Notes under the pieces: model-generated
Told to the model about the DNA's origin: nothing
The model's input: only the letters and a program-made list of their open reading frames with translations
The model's database searches: none
Translations under genes and position numbers: made by a program
Part shown: positions 15,383 through 23,065 of the stretch, piece by piece
Layout of the letters: every line of letters begins with the position of its first letter
Numbering within the stretch: the first letter of the stretch is position 1
From: Myxococcaceae bacterium
Lineage (GTDB): Bacteria; Myxococcota_A; Polyangia; Polyangiales; Ga0077539
Length of the DNA stretch: 42,784 nt
Assembly: GCA_028287085.1 (NCBI GenBank)
Contig: JAQBQI010000496.1
Location: forward strand, 1-42,784
Direction: 5' to 3'

Positions 15383-16404
15383 ACGCGCTCTACGACGCGC
15401 TGCAGGGCCAGACGAGCGCGATGAGGTTGAGCGCCCCGCGGCTGCGCGCGGCGGGCGGCGACGGCCCGATCGAGGCGGCGGTGGTGCTGCACGAGGTCGA
15501 GCGGATGGAAGCGCGCGCCCTCGCCTCTCTCGGCCCCGTCGACGGGATGACGCGGCTCCGCTCTGCCGTCGAGCGGTGCGGGCTACTCGTCGAGGCGCGC
15601 AATCCTACGACCGTGCTTCACGACCTCTGGCCGGAGGTGTGGGTGGCCGCCGAGGGCGCGCCCGCTGCCGCCGTCGAGGCGTCGCTCAGGCGGCTCCGTC
15701 CTGCCGTCGAGGCGCTCCACGCAGAATCACGGGCGGTGATCGCCCGACATCCCGCGCTCGCGCGCTCCGCTCGCAGTTCGCTGCTCAGCGGCAAGGCGGC
15801 CCTGATCAAGACGTACGCGGCTCTGGGCTCATACCTTGAGGCGTTCCCGGGGGACTGGAGCGGATGGCAGTTCGCCGCGCAGAGCGCCCACGTCCTGCGT
15901 CGCATGGGCGAGGCCTGGCGCGCGGTGCGATTCGCGCGCCGGTTCGCCCCCGACGACGTGGGCGGCTGGTCGCTCGAGGTGAACATCGCGACAGACGTTC
16001 TCCCTCCCGAGGAACTCGGTCCGTGGCTCGACAGGGCGGCGGCCGAGCTCTACCGGGGCGCCGGCAACGCCGACGTCGCCCTCGCGATCGCCGGCGGATA
16101 CGCGATGCTGTCGCGCGACTCGATGCACTCGCACGTCCAACGAATGGAACTCCTGGCGCGGGCCGACGCGGCCGCCGCGCGGAGCGAGGCGATGCTCCGC
16201 GCCGCCCCCGACGCCGAGCTACGCCGCTACGTCCGCGGAATGCAGATGGCGATCCGAGAGCTGCGCGCCGGGCGCGAGCCGACCGACGCGATTCTGGATC
16301 GCGCTGGACTCCCGGAACTGCACGAAATCTTGGACCGCCATCAACACGACGCCGTGGCGGCACTTCGCGGACGAGCCGCGGAGATCCGCGCGCTGGCGGC
16401 ATAG
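15379..16404 (+). CDS. Hypothetical alpha-helical, TPR-like protein
   Basis: The product is 341 residues and starts at GTG (encoding NALYDALQGQTSA) in a GTGA overlap with the preceding gene. It is helical throughout and rich in Ala, Arg and Leu. The second half has paired-helix units such as GWQFAAQSAHVLRRMGEAWR, VRFARRFAPDDVGGW and VALAIAGGYAMLS, which resemble tetratricopeptide-type helical repeats used for protein binding. No catalytic motif is seen. Together with its partner it may form a complex; the biological role is unknown. Confidence 0.7.
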   Translation: MNALYDALQGQTSAMRLSAPRLRAAGGDGPIEAAVVLHEVERMEARALASLGPVDGMTRLRSAVERCGLLVEARNPTTVLHDLWPEVWVAAEGAPAAAVEASLRRLRPAVEALHAESRAVIARHPALARSARSSLLSGKAALIKTYAALGSYLEAFPGDWSGWQFAAQSAHVLRRMGEAWRAVRFARRFAPDDVGGWSLEVNIATDVLPPEELGPWLDRAAAELYRGAGNADVALAIAGGYAMLSRDSMHSHVQRMELLARADAAAARSEAMLRAAPDAELRRYVRGMQMAIRELRAGREPTDAILDRAGLPELHEILDRHQHDAVAALRGRAAEIRALAA

Positions 16405-17102
16405 TTTCGCCGCGCAGCCGACCGGAGGCGGGGGCGGTACCGGCGGCCGGGCGACACCGGGCAGGGGTAGCGCCGGCCGCCGCGCGCGGCCGCTCGGGCT
16501 GTCCTTGGCCTGCTCGTCGAAGAACTCCTGGATCCGGGTCGAGGGTCGATCCCCGCGTGGGCGGGGGAGCCTGCTCGGCGTCGGCGAAGTGCCGGGTCAC
16601 CAGGGGTCCGATAGCGTCGACTATCGCCGAGTGACAGAACGCCCATGCTGCGAAGTTCGGGCAGCTCTCCCTCCCCAACTGCGCCCCGGCGAGCGGTCTC
16701 GACGCCGTGCTCGAGGGCTCCATCCTGACCGCCAACGCCCCCGCCCGCCCCGTCCCACCCGCCGAGGTGAGGGAGCTGGGCGGGTCGGACCGCCCAGCGC
16801 CACTGCGAGGCACTGGAGCGCTGGGTGAGGTCCGCGTTGGTGACGAGCAGCTGCGCGGGCTGCTTCGCACGAGGCCGGTGTGCGGGTCGAGGGCCGCCGG
16901 ACGCTCGGCGTCGTCGGGTGGGGTGGGGGCGAGCGGGGGGCGGGTGGAGCGGTGCACCCTCCGCTCTAATGCACTACTTGAACGCGCGTACAGTTCGCAG
17001 GTGTGAGGGTGGCAATGGGTTGCTGGGATGACGAAGGTTACGAGAGGAGGACCCCATCCGGATGCCAGTCCATCGACGCTCCATAATGGAGTGACAAAGG
17101 GC
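16405..17102. other. Intergenic stretch without a gene
   Basis: No frame in this stretch has a recognisable domain or a supported start. The first 550 bases are GC-rich with chance frames on both strands. From about 16970 the base composition becomes less GC-rich and leads into the promoter and hairpin described next, suggesting a regulatory or non-coding RNA region. Confidence 0.4.
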
Positions 17103-17131
17103 TTGACGAAGGAGTGTCGACGGCCTAAAGA
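17103..17131 (+). promoter_or_regulatory. Sigma-70-like promoter at the base of the long hairpin
   Basis: TTGACG (17103-17108), a 17-base spacer, then TAAAGA (17126-17131). The predicted start of transcription, about 17138, coincides with the first base of the 50-bp-arm inverted repeat. The downstream genes are the ribbon-helix-helix gene and the membrane protein. The match is good for GC-rich DNA but is based on two hexamers only. Confidence 0.45.
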
Positions 17132-17137
17132 CAGTCC

Positions 17138-17241
17138 ACTCCCGACCCGCCGCCACCGTGCAGCGACAGAAGGAGGCCCGACGGCGATTGTTCGCCGTCG
17201 GGCCTCCTTCTGTCGCTGCACGGTGGCGGCGGATCGGGAGT
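17138..17241. repeat. Long inverted repeat, 50-bp arms, 4-base loop
   Basis: The arms at 17138-17187 and 17192-17241 are exact reverse complements except for one position (C17146 opposite A17233), with the loop TTGT. As RNA this would fold into an almost perfect 50-bp duplex, far longer than an ordinary terminator stem, and there is no T-run after it. It could be a very long hairpin RNA, a miniature transposable element or a recent inverted duplication. No target-site duplication is obvious at its edges. Confidence 0.85.
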
Positions 17242-17334
17242 CTGCCGGGCGTCGGCGACGGAGTCGCAACTTGTCGCTGAACCCCGGACAAACCCCAGCG
17301 GCGATGCCGCCAAACGACGAACGAGGGACGAAGC

Positions 17335-17652
17335 ATGCAACGCAACGATCGGCCAGAGGCCTTGGATACCGGACAGCCAGCACCTAAGAGTGCGCGCTCG
17401 CGCGCAAAGCTCCAAGTCGCTTCCGGCGACGAGCCGAAGAACGGACGCACGAGGCTCCAGATCGAGGCCACTGAGGCCACTCAGGAGACTCTCGCACGAC
17501 TCGTCCGCGAGACTCGACTCGGGAGTTCCGCGCAGGTGGTGCGCGTCGCCGTCCAACTCATGGACGAACTCCTCCGCGATCAGCGGAACGGCGCGTCGCT
17601 ACTCATCGTGAAAGACGGCCAGCAGCCCGAGCGGCTGCGGCTGGTCTTCTAG
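17335..17652 (+). CDS. Ribbon-helix-helix-like small protein
   Basis: The product is 105 residues and starts MQRNDRPEALDTG, with GAGGGA about 7 bases upstream. The first 45 residues are polar and probably disordered. Residues about 50-85 (RTRLQIEATEATQETLARLV followed by RETRLGSSAQVVRVAVQLMD) have the strand-helix-helix pattern of ribbon-helix-helix DNA-binding proteins, with the helix turn at GSSAQ. A short C-terminal strand (SLLIVKDGQQPERLRLVF) closes the domain. Such proteins are typically dimeric repressors, often in mobile elements or toxin-antitoxin pairs. It lies 94 bases after the long hairpin and about 100 bases before the membrane-protein gene. Confidence 0.65.
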   Translation: MQRNDRPEALDTGQPAPKSARSRAKLQVASGDEPKNGRTRLQIEATEATQETLARLVRETRLGSSAQVVRVAVQLMDELLRDQRNGASLLIVKDGQQPERLRLVF

Positions 17653-17754
17653 TCTCGACAGGGCCCACTTCCGGGTCTTTCGCGGTGTGCCCGGTGGAAT
17701 GCCAGCCGACGCAGGGCAGCTTCTCGGATCGGTGAGCAATAAGGATACGAGCCA

Positions 17755-18207
17755 ATGGCCAAGTCACAGGAGTCTCAATCATCAACTAAAGCATCGCCCG
17801 CCTACGCCTTCGCCCCGGCCACTGCCGGTGTGCTGCCGTCCTCGCCCCCGCCGACGCCTCCGGCGCACGGGGAAGAACTCACCGACCTTTCGGACCTCGA
17901 CACCCAGATGGGCGTATTCCTGCAGCGCGAGCCCCCGCCGCCCGACGTGCTCAAGGTGGCGTTGCCCGAGCTGCTCGAGATGGTCGAACCGCGGGAGCGC
18001 GCTCGCTTGGTGAGCAGCTACCTCGACCACGCCTCGAACTTCGAGACGTACCGCCTCTGGTTCGGCGGCGTGGCCCTCGTCATCCTCGCGGCCGTCACGC
18101 TCGTGGCGCTCGCGTCCGGCGCCGCCATTATCGCCGGCTCCGCGCTCACGGCCTGCGCCGGCCTTGTGGGAGCGATCTTGTACACCCGGCTGGGACGCCA
18201 CCGATAG
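17755..18207 (+). CDS. Two-helix membrane protein, unknown function
   Basis: The product is 150 residues, with an AAGGAT ribosome binding site about 9 bases before its ATG. The N-terminal half is soluble and Pro-rich (SPPPTPPAHGEELTD). It is followed by an amphipathic stretch (DVLKVALPELLEMVEPRERA) and by two hydrophobic segments, FGGVALVILAAVTLVALASG and AAIIAGSALTACAGLVGAIL, ending in a basic tail. The layout of cytoplasmic domain plus hairpin of two membrane helices is reminiscent of DUF2335-type proteins, but the similarity is weak. It follows the ribbon-helix-helix gene and ends just before a 21-bp hairpin. Confidence 0.7.
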   Translation: MAKSQESQSSTKASPAYAFAPATAGVLPSSPPPTPPAHGEELTDLSDLDTQMGVFLQREPPPPDVLKVALPELLEMVEPRERARLVSSYLDHASNFETYRLWFGGVALVILAAVTLVALASGAAIIAGSALTACAGLVGAILYTRLGRHR

Positions 18208-18219
18208 CGCTCGACGACG

Positions 18220-18265
18220 CCCCGACCCAGATGCCGCATCGTGCGATGCGGCATCTGGGTCGGGG
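18220..18265. terminator. Perfect 21-bp hairpin, likely bidirectional terminator
   Basis: CCCCGACCCAGATGCCGCATC, loop GTGC, then the exact reverse complement. It lies 12 bases after the stop of the membrane-protein gene and before the ends of minus-strand frames, the place where a shared terminator is expected. No T-run follows, so intrinsic termination in the textbook form is not assured. Confidence 0.7.
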
Positions 18266-18321
18266 GCTACGTCCACCTCCAGTGAAGCTGCCAACAATCA
18301 ACCGCACTGCGACACCCATCA

Positions 18322-18498
18322 TCAACCGCGGCCCCGCTCGTCGAGCCACCGGTTGACCGCCTCCTCGAAGACCGCGGACACCTTGCGGCCGTCCTGCGCG
18401 CAGGCGCGCGGCAGGTCCTCGGAGACGAGCGGGTCGAGGTACCAGACTCCGACGCTCGCGGTGTCGACCTGCGACGGGCAGATCGGGCCGATCGTCAC
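18322..18498 (-). CDS. Small ribbon-helix-helix-like ORF, tentative
   Basis: A GTG start gives 58 residues (TIGPICPSQVDTASVGVWYL) ending in DGRKVSAVFEEAVNRWLDERG. The C-terminal helix pair resembles the second half of a CopG-type ribbon-helix-helix protein. A longer frame exists upstream but has chance composition, and no ribosome binding site is visible. It may be a small regulator of the neighbouring recombinase or a remnant. Confidence 0.35.
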   Translation of the reverse strand: MTIGPICPSQVDTASVGVWYLDPLVSEDLPRACAQDGRKVSAVFEEAVNRWLDERGRG

Positions 18499-18575
18499 GG
18501 AGGGGCTTGGCGGCGGGTTGGAGCTGCAGGGGAGAGGACGAGGGGAGCGAGAGCAGGAAACGCAGCGAAAGCCGC

Positions 18576-18839
18576 CTACGATTGCGACGAGTTCGCCGAA
18601 CCCGGGTCGGGCGCCGGCGGGGCGATGTTGGCGTTGGCGACCGTGGGGCCCGCGCGAACGAGCTGCCCCGACGCGTCGACCTCGAGCGCCTCGAGCGATA
18701 TCTCCCACAGCGCTCCGACGGGTCGCAGGACACGATGCCGCCCTACGCAGCTCGACGGCCCCCGACGATGCAACGGCCGTCGCACAGGCGATCCGCAGCG
18801 GTTGCAGAGGGGGATATCCGCGAAATTCGCGATTCCCAT
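18576..18839 (-). CDS. Small hypothetical ORF downstream of serine recombinase
   Basis: The frame encodes 87 residues starting MGIANFADIPLCNRCGSP. A single CxxC is present near the start, and the second half (ALWEISLEALEVDASGQLVR) has a natural-looking protein composition. It lies 40 bases after the recombinase stop in the same orientation. No family is recognised and the start is not well supported. Confidence 0.3.
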   Translation of the reverse strand: MGIANFADIPLCNRCGSPVRRPLHRRGPSSCVGRHRVLRPVGALWEISLEALEVDASGQLVRAGPTVANANIAPPAPDPGSANSSQS

Positions 18840-18879
18840 GCTGCGGCGTCGAACTCCCAGCGAGCTCGGCCTTCAGCGC

Positions 18880-19683
18880 TCATCCAGGAAGTTCCGGCGC
18901 ACTACGCAACCACACCCGCCTCACCGTGTTGGGCAGCCAGCGCCCCCCGCGCTGGGAGGGGTGTCCCTCGGCGGTAAGCTGGAGGGCGATGGCTGCATAC
19001 GACCCTCCTTCCTCGCGCAGCGTCCGGATGCGCGCGACGGCCGCGAGATCCTCCTTCACCGTGACGAGCACGCGGCGCCCCGTCGTCGAATCGGTCGCCG
19101 CGGTGTGCCGCCACCCCAGCGGCGGCCGGCCCAGGCGCACGCCCTCCGCCTTCAGGTGGGCCAGGGCGTCGGCCGTGCGCTCGCCGATGGCCTCCCGCTC
19201 CCACTGGGCGACAGTCATCAGAATGAAGAGGGTCATGCGGCCGGCGGCCGTGCGCGTGTCGATCTGGTCGGCCACGGAGACCAGGGCCCAGCGCCCCTCG
19301 GCGAAGTAGGTCTCGATGAGGTGGCCGAGGTCCACCACACGGCGGGTGAGGCGGTCGAGCTTGGGCACCAGGAGCGCGTCGGCCCGGTGGTCGCGAAGCG
19401 TGGCCAGCGCGCGCTGCAGTGCCGGGCGGTCGAGGGTCTTGGCGCTCACGCCCTCGTCGGCCTCAATGGCGACGAGCTCGAGGTCGAGCGCGGCGCAGTG
19501 CGCGCGGAGTTTCGCGCGCTGGGCGTCGAGGGAGACGCCCTCGTCGGCCTGTCGCTCGGTGGAGACGCGGACGTAGCCCACGACCCGGGTCCTCGCCGGG
19601 CCGGCGGCGGAGGGGGCGCCGACCGGTCGGACCTTGGACCGGCTGCCTCGGGGTCGTCCGCCGCGCTTCGGGGGGGTCTCCAC
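18880..19683 (-). CDS. Serine recombinase (resolvase/invertase type)
   Basis: The 267-residue product contains a complete resolvase catalytic domain: GYVRVSTERQADEGVSLDAQ with the nucleophilic Ser near residue 41, then LLVPKLDRLTRRVVDLGHLI, and FILMTVAQWEREAIGERT leading into the long helix. The C-terminal 60 residues (RIRTLREEGGSYAAIALQLT and GGRWLPNTVRRVW) form the helix-turn-helix that reads DNA. These enzymes invert, resolve or integrate DNA. The GTG start was chosen because the upstream frame crosses a perfect hairpin and has chance composition; an ATG upstream cannot be ruled out. The enzyme looks intact. Confidence 0.88.
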   Translation of the reverse strand: METPPKRGGRPRGSRSKVRPVGAPSAAGPARTRVVGYVRVSTERQADEGVSLDAQRAKLRAHCAALDLELVAIEADEGVSAKTLDRPALQRALATLRDHRADALLVPKLDRLTRRVVDLGHLIETYFAEGRWALVSVADQIDTRTAAGRMTLFILMTVAQWEREAIGERTADALAHLKAEGVRLGRPPLGWRHTAATDSTTGRRVLVTVKEDLAAVARIRTLREEGGSYAAIALQLTAEGHPSQRGGRWLPNTVRRVWLRSAPELPG

Positions 19684-19713
19684 GGGCGGACGGTACCCCG
19701 GGGAGGGGGTGTG

Positions 19714-19745
19714 ACGAAACCGAAAGGAGCCTCTCGGTTTCGTCC
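19714..19745. repeat. Hairpin upstream of the serine recombinase
   Basis: GACGAAACCGA, a short loop, then TCGGTTTCGTC form an 11-bp inverted repeat about 30 bases upstream of the recombinase GTG. It may be an operator, a recombination site arm or a leader hairpin. The sequence does not distinguish these. Confidence 0.5.
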
Positions 19746-19967
19746 CGCCCCCCTGCGTCGTGACGCACCGCATCGAAGGACGCCCGAACGCCGTCGCGTC
19801 CATGGAAGGCATCACGTCGCGCGTAGTCCCGGAGGCCGCGCGTCACCAGGCGTCTCGGGCGTCGATGGCACTCACGCCTCAACGAGACCTTTCGAGGGGG
19901 AGATCAGCAGGGGAATGGAAACGAGGGCTCTTGGCGGCATGAGGAACGTCGCCTGACGGCAACTGGA

Positions 19968-20143
19968 GTGTGATGGTGTGAATCGAGAAGACGAGGGTTC
20001 ACACTCCAACCTCGGGGCTTTCACACTGACTTCACATTGTTCTCGGGTGCCGCGAGCGCCCCAGACGGCACGTCCGACCCCCGTCGGGTGCCCCAATACC
20101 CCCGATCTGGCACCTCGCCGTCGTCTTCACAGTGCGTTCACAC
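19968..20143. repeat. Cluster of TTCACA(C) motifs
   Basis: TTCACAC or TTCACA, or the reverse complement GTGTGA(A), is found at 19968-19973, 19976-19982, 19998-20004, 20020-20026, 20031-20036, 20126-20131 and 20137-20143. Seven copies in 176 bases is much more than expected in DNA of this GC content. The first and third copies also form an inverted pair (GGAGTGTGA / TCACACTCC). The cluster could be binding sites for a regulator or iteron-like sites, or the end of the adjacent transposase element. Confidence 0.55.
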
Positions 20144-20160
20144 AAGCCTTTTCGCGTGGA

Positions 20161-20695
20161 TGTCCCTCCCGCGAGAAGGTGCTCGCGGAGCTTGAGACGC
20201 TGCAGGAGCGAGCTGACGGCACCCACACGACTCGCGCTCACGAACTACTGACCAGTGGTCGCTTCAAGCGATATCTGCGTCAGGTCGGCACGGGCAGTCT
20301 GGCGATTGACTGGGCAGCGGTGAAGGACGCGGAGCGGTGCGACGGCAAGTGGGTGATCACATCGAACGACGACACGCTCACGGCCGAGGATCTCGCGTTG
20401 GGCTACAAGCCGCTGCTGCGCGTCGAGGCGTGCTGGCGAACGCTCAAGAGCGGACTGAGATGAGGCCCGTCTTCCACCACCGGCCGTGGCGGATCCAGTC
20501 GGCCTCGCCGTGCTCGCCCTGCTCGCCCTGCTCCTCGAACGCATCGTCGAGATCCGAGCCAAAGACACCTGGCGCAACGTCCGGGCGGCGCTGGACTCGA
20601 TCAAAGTCTTCGAGTACGAGCGCGACGGCGTGCGGGTCCGGCAGACGACGGACCTCCGACCCGAGGCGGCGGCTCTGCTGCTTAAACCTCTACAC
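20161..20695 (+). pseudogene. IS1634/IS4-like transposase remnant with two frameshifts
   Basis: The C-terminal half of a DDE-type transposase can be read in three frames in succession. The first frame gives DGKWVITSNDDTLTAEDLAL and YKPLLRVEACWRTLKSGLR. A shift near 20460 leads to MRPVFHHRPWRIQ, and a second shift near 20500 leads to LAVLALLALLLERIVEIRA and a short tail. The typical pairing of YKxLxxVExxWRTxK with RPVFH is what identifies the family. The N-terminal catalytic part is missing, so this is a dead remnant. It ends at the 3' end of the TPR gene. Confidence 0.8.
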
Positions 20696-21496
20696 TCAGC
20701 GCACGCGCAGGGTGCTCACGTCGAGGCTGGTGCCGGGGAGGGGGTCCTCGGTGCTGGTGAATGCCCCCGTGGCCCCGAGCACGATGGCTGTCACGCCGCC
20801 TGCGACGAGGACGCCCGCGCCCGTCCAGAACCACCATTGTGAGGTGACCCCCCGTGACGCTGGCGCTTCGGGTGCCGACGCGGGATGTGGCGTGACCACG
20901 GGCCGCACCGGCGCCGTCACGGAGCCGGGCGCGACGGCCACCATCGTCGCGTCGAGCCGAGCCTCCCAGGTGAACCGCATGCCGGGTGTGAGCTGCACCT
21001 CGCGCTGCTGCGACGCGTGCCCCGGCGCGGAGGCCACGAGCAGGTGGCTGCCGGGGTCGAGCGAGACCTCGTCCCCTACGACGACCTGCGGCCGCCCGTC
21101 GACGGTGAGCGTGAAGGCGGTCGGCTGCAGGCGCAGCACCACGACCGGCTGCTCCCGGCGCAGCTCGTCGATGCGGTCGCGCACCGACTGCACTCGGTCG
21201 GGCGCGAGGCCGGCACCGCCCTCCGCGAGGTAGCGCTCGTAGTTGCTGATCGCCTGCTGGTAGCGGCCCAGGCGGGAGCAGGCCGCGGCGAGGTTGTAGA
21301 GCACGATGGCGACCGGACGCACGCGGTAGGAGTACTCAAACGCCGCCACGGCGTTGGCGAAGCGGCCAGCGCTGACGTCGGCCATGCCCCGCTCGAACGC
21401 GGCGCGAGCTTCAGCGTCGAGCGGTGACGGCTGCGCGACGGCGATCGCAGGTGCACACACCACGACCGCAGCGAGGAGGGAGAAGTGACGCTTCAT
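20696..21496 (-). CDS. Secreted or anchored TPR protein, PEGA-like domain
   Basis: The 266-residue product starts with a clear signal peptide (MKRHFSLLAAVVVCAPAIA, cleavage likely after VAQ). Residues about 28-110 are tetratricopeptide-like helices (FERGMADVSAGRFANAVAAF, VLYNLAAACSRLGRYQQAIS). The middle is a small beta-sandwich of PEGA appearance (FTLTVDGRPQVVVGDEVSLD, GSHLLVASAPGHA), followed by a Pro/Ala linker and a C-terminal membrane segment (WWFWTGAGVLVAGGVTAIVL). Proteins of this form are common partners of Ser/Thr kinases in myxobacteria. Its ATG overlaps the kinase stop by ATGA, so it is translated with the kinase. Confidence 0.88.
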   Translation of the reverse strand: MKRHFSLLAAVVVCAPAIAVAQPSPLDAEARAAFERGMADVSAGRFANAVAAFEYSYRVRPVAIVLYNLAAACSRLGRYQQAISNYERYLAEGGAGLAPDRVQSVRDRIDELRREQPVVVLRLQPTAFTLTVDGRPQVVVGDEVSLDPGSHLLVASAPGHASQQREVQLTPGMRFTWEARLDATMVAVAPGSVTAPVRPVVTPHPASAPEAPASRGVTSQWWFWTGAGVLVAGGVTAIVLGATGAFTSTEDPLPGTSLDVSTLRVR

Positions 21497-22944
21497 TGGG
21501 GATACCCCGGGTCGAAGTCATTGGCGGGAGCCGAGCGGGAGGAAGGGGAGGTCCGGGGCACGGGCCGACGAGCTGCGGCGGGCGGGCGGACCAGCGCGTG
21601 CTGCCGCGTCTCGCCCCGGGTCGCACGCTCCCTCGCTGACGCGACCATCGGAGGCGTCGTACCCGGCACGGACGGAGGTGGCATCGCCGGCGTGGGGGCA
21701 GGCGTAACGGACTCGGACGGCGGCGAAGGGACCGTGATAACCGTGGCGGGTGGTTCGGGCGACGGGGGCGACGGCGACCGGAGCGTGAGGGCTGCGGCGA
21801 CCGGGCGGGCAGAGCGCGGCGTGTGGAAGAACGCAAGGCTGGCCGCGACCGCCAGCGCGACGACCGCGGCAACGACCACCATCGCCCCGCGCCGACGCGG
21901 CGCGGCCGGAGCGCGACCAGACCAGCTCACGAGCGTGGGCGCCGCGGCGCCGAGGGGCGCGTCTGTAACAAGGGGCGCCGCGGCGTCGACCGGAGCCGGG
22001 GTGGCCGAAGACGGCGCGGGAGGGGGAGGGGGAGACGGCAGGGAGGACACGCGCGGCTGCGATCCAGGGACCGCGCTGCCCGCCCAGGCGTCGCACGCGA
22101 CAGCGGCGTCGAGCATCGCCTGCATGGTGGGGAAGCGGTCGGCGGGCTTCTTCTGGAGGGCCCGGTCGATGATGGCCACCACGTCGGGGGGCAGCCCGGA
22201 GTCGTGCGTCACGATCGGGACGGGCGGCTCGTACTGGAGCTTCGCCACGAGGACGTTGTGGTTGGGGGCGTCGTAGGGGAGCGCGCCCGTCAGCATCTCG
22301 TAGAAGACCACCCCGAGGGACCACACGTCGGTGCGCGCGTCGATGTCGCTCGCGCCGGCGGCCTGCTCGGGGGACATGTACCTCGGGGTCCCGATGAGGG
22401 AGCCGGTCTGGGTCTGCTTGAGGCTGTCGTTGTGGCTCTCCATGAGCTTGGCGATGCCGAAGTCGATGACCTTGGGCGTCACCGCGCCCGACCGGTCGCG
22501 GCTGGCGAAGAGGTTGGCGGGCTTCAAGTCGCGGTGCACGATGCCGAGCTCGTGCGCCGCCACGAGCGCCCCCATCACCGGAACGAGAAACCGCAGCGCC
22601 TCGTCGACCGGGAGGTGCTTCCCCGGGCGGGCGTCGAGGAGATCCTCCAGGCTCTCGCCGGAGAGAAACTCCTGCACGATGTACGGCGTCTGGGTGGCGG
22701 GGTCGGTGTCGAGGTCGAGCACGTCGACCACGTTGGGGTGGTGGATCTTCGTCGCCGCGCGCGCCTCGCGCAGGAAGCGCTGCACCACCGACGGCTCACG
22801 GGTCCACTGCGCGTGCAGGGTCTTGATGGCGACGCGCCGATCGGTGTTCTGGTTGACGGCCTCGAAGACCTGGCCCATTCCCCCTTCGCCCAGCAGACGC
22901 CCGAGCCGGTACTTCCCCCCGAGAATGTCGCCTGCCGCGGTCAT
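21493..22944 (-). CDS. Transmembrane Ser/Thr protein kinase (Hanks type)
   Basis: The ATG at MTAAGDILGGKYRLG gives 483 residues; the longer frame upstream has chance composition. All kinase landmarks are present: Gly-rich loop GEGGMG (19-24), Lys 41 in VAIK, HRDLKPAN with catalytic Asp 139, DFG with Asp 161, and an activation segment followed by GTPRYMSPEQ. A Pro-rich linker leads to one membrane helix at about 353-373 (AMVVVAAVVALAVAASLAFF), then an extracytoplasmic Pro/Ser/Thr-rich tail with no recognised sensor domain. The enzyme phosphorylates Ser/Thr of unknown targets. It sits between the FGE-domain lipoprotein gene and the overlapping TPR gene. Confidence 0.94.
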   Translation of the reverse strand: MTAAGDILGGKYRLGRLLGEGGMGQVFEAVNQNTDRRVAIKTLHAQWTREPSVVQRFLREARAATKIHHPNVVDVLDLDTDPATQTPYIVQEFLSGESLEDLLDARPGKHLPVDEALRFLVPVMGALVAAHELGIVHRDLKPANLFASRDRSGAVTPKVIDFGIAKLMESHNDSLKQTQTGSLIGTPRYMSPEQAAGASDIDARTDVWSLGVVFYEMLTGALPYDAPNHNVLVAKLQYEPPVPIVTHDSGLPPDVVAIIDRALQKKPADRFPTMQAMLDAAVACDAWAGSAVPGSQPRVSSLPSPPPPPAPSSATPAPVDAAAPLVTDAPLGAAAPTLVSWSGRAPAAPRRRGAMVVVAAVVALAVAASLAFFHTPRSARPVAAALTLRSPSPPSPEPPATVITVPSPPSESVTPAPTPAMPPPSVPGTTPPMVASARERATRGETRQHALVRPPAAARRPVPRTSPSSRSAPANDFDPGYPQ

Positions 22945-23065
22945 CGCCCGGCGGACGTTATCGCGGGTGACGCGACGATGCGAGGGGAGCGGGAGCCTCG
23001 GAGGGGCGACGGCGGCGTGGCCGGCCCGCGCGGCACGCAGAGCGACCGGAGAGCGTTCGGCTGCG

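Noticed and set aside
17138-17241. Complete retron
   Set aside because: The long hairpin resembles a retron msd stem, but no reverse transcriptase gene lies anywhere in the window.
17138-17241. Ordinary intrinsic terminator
   Set aside because: The 50-bp stem is far longer than usual, there is no T-run, and no gene ends directly before it.
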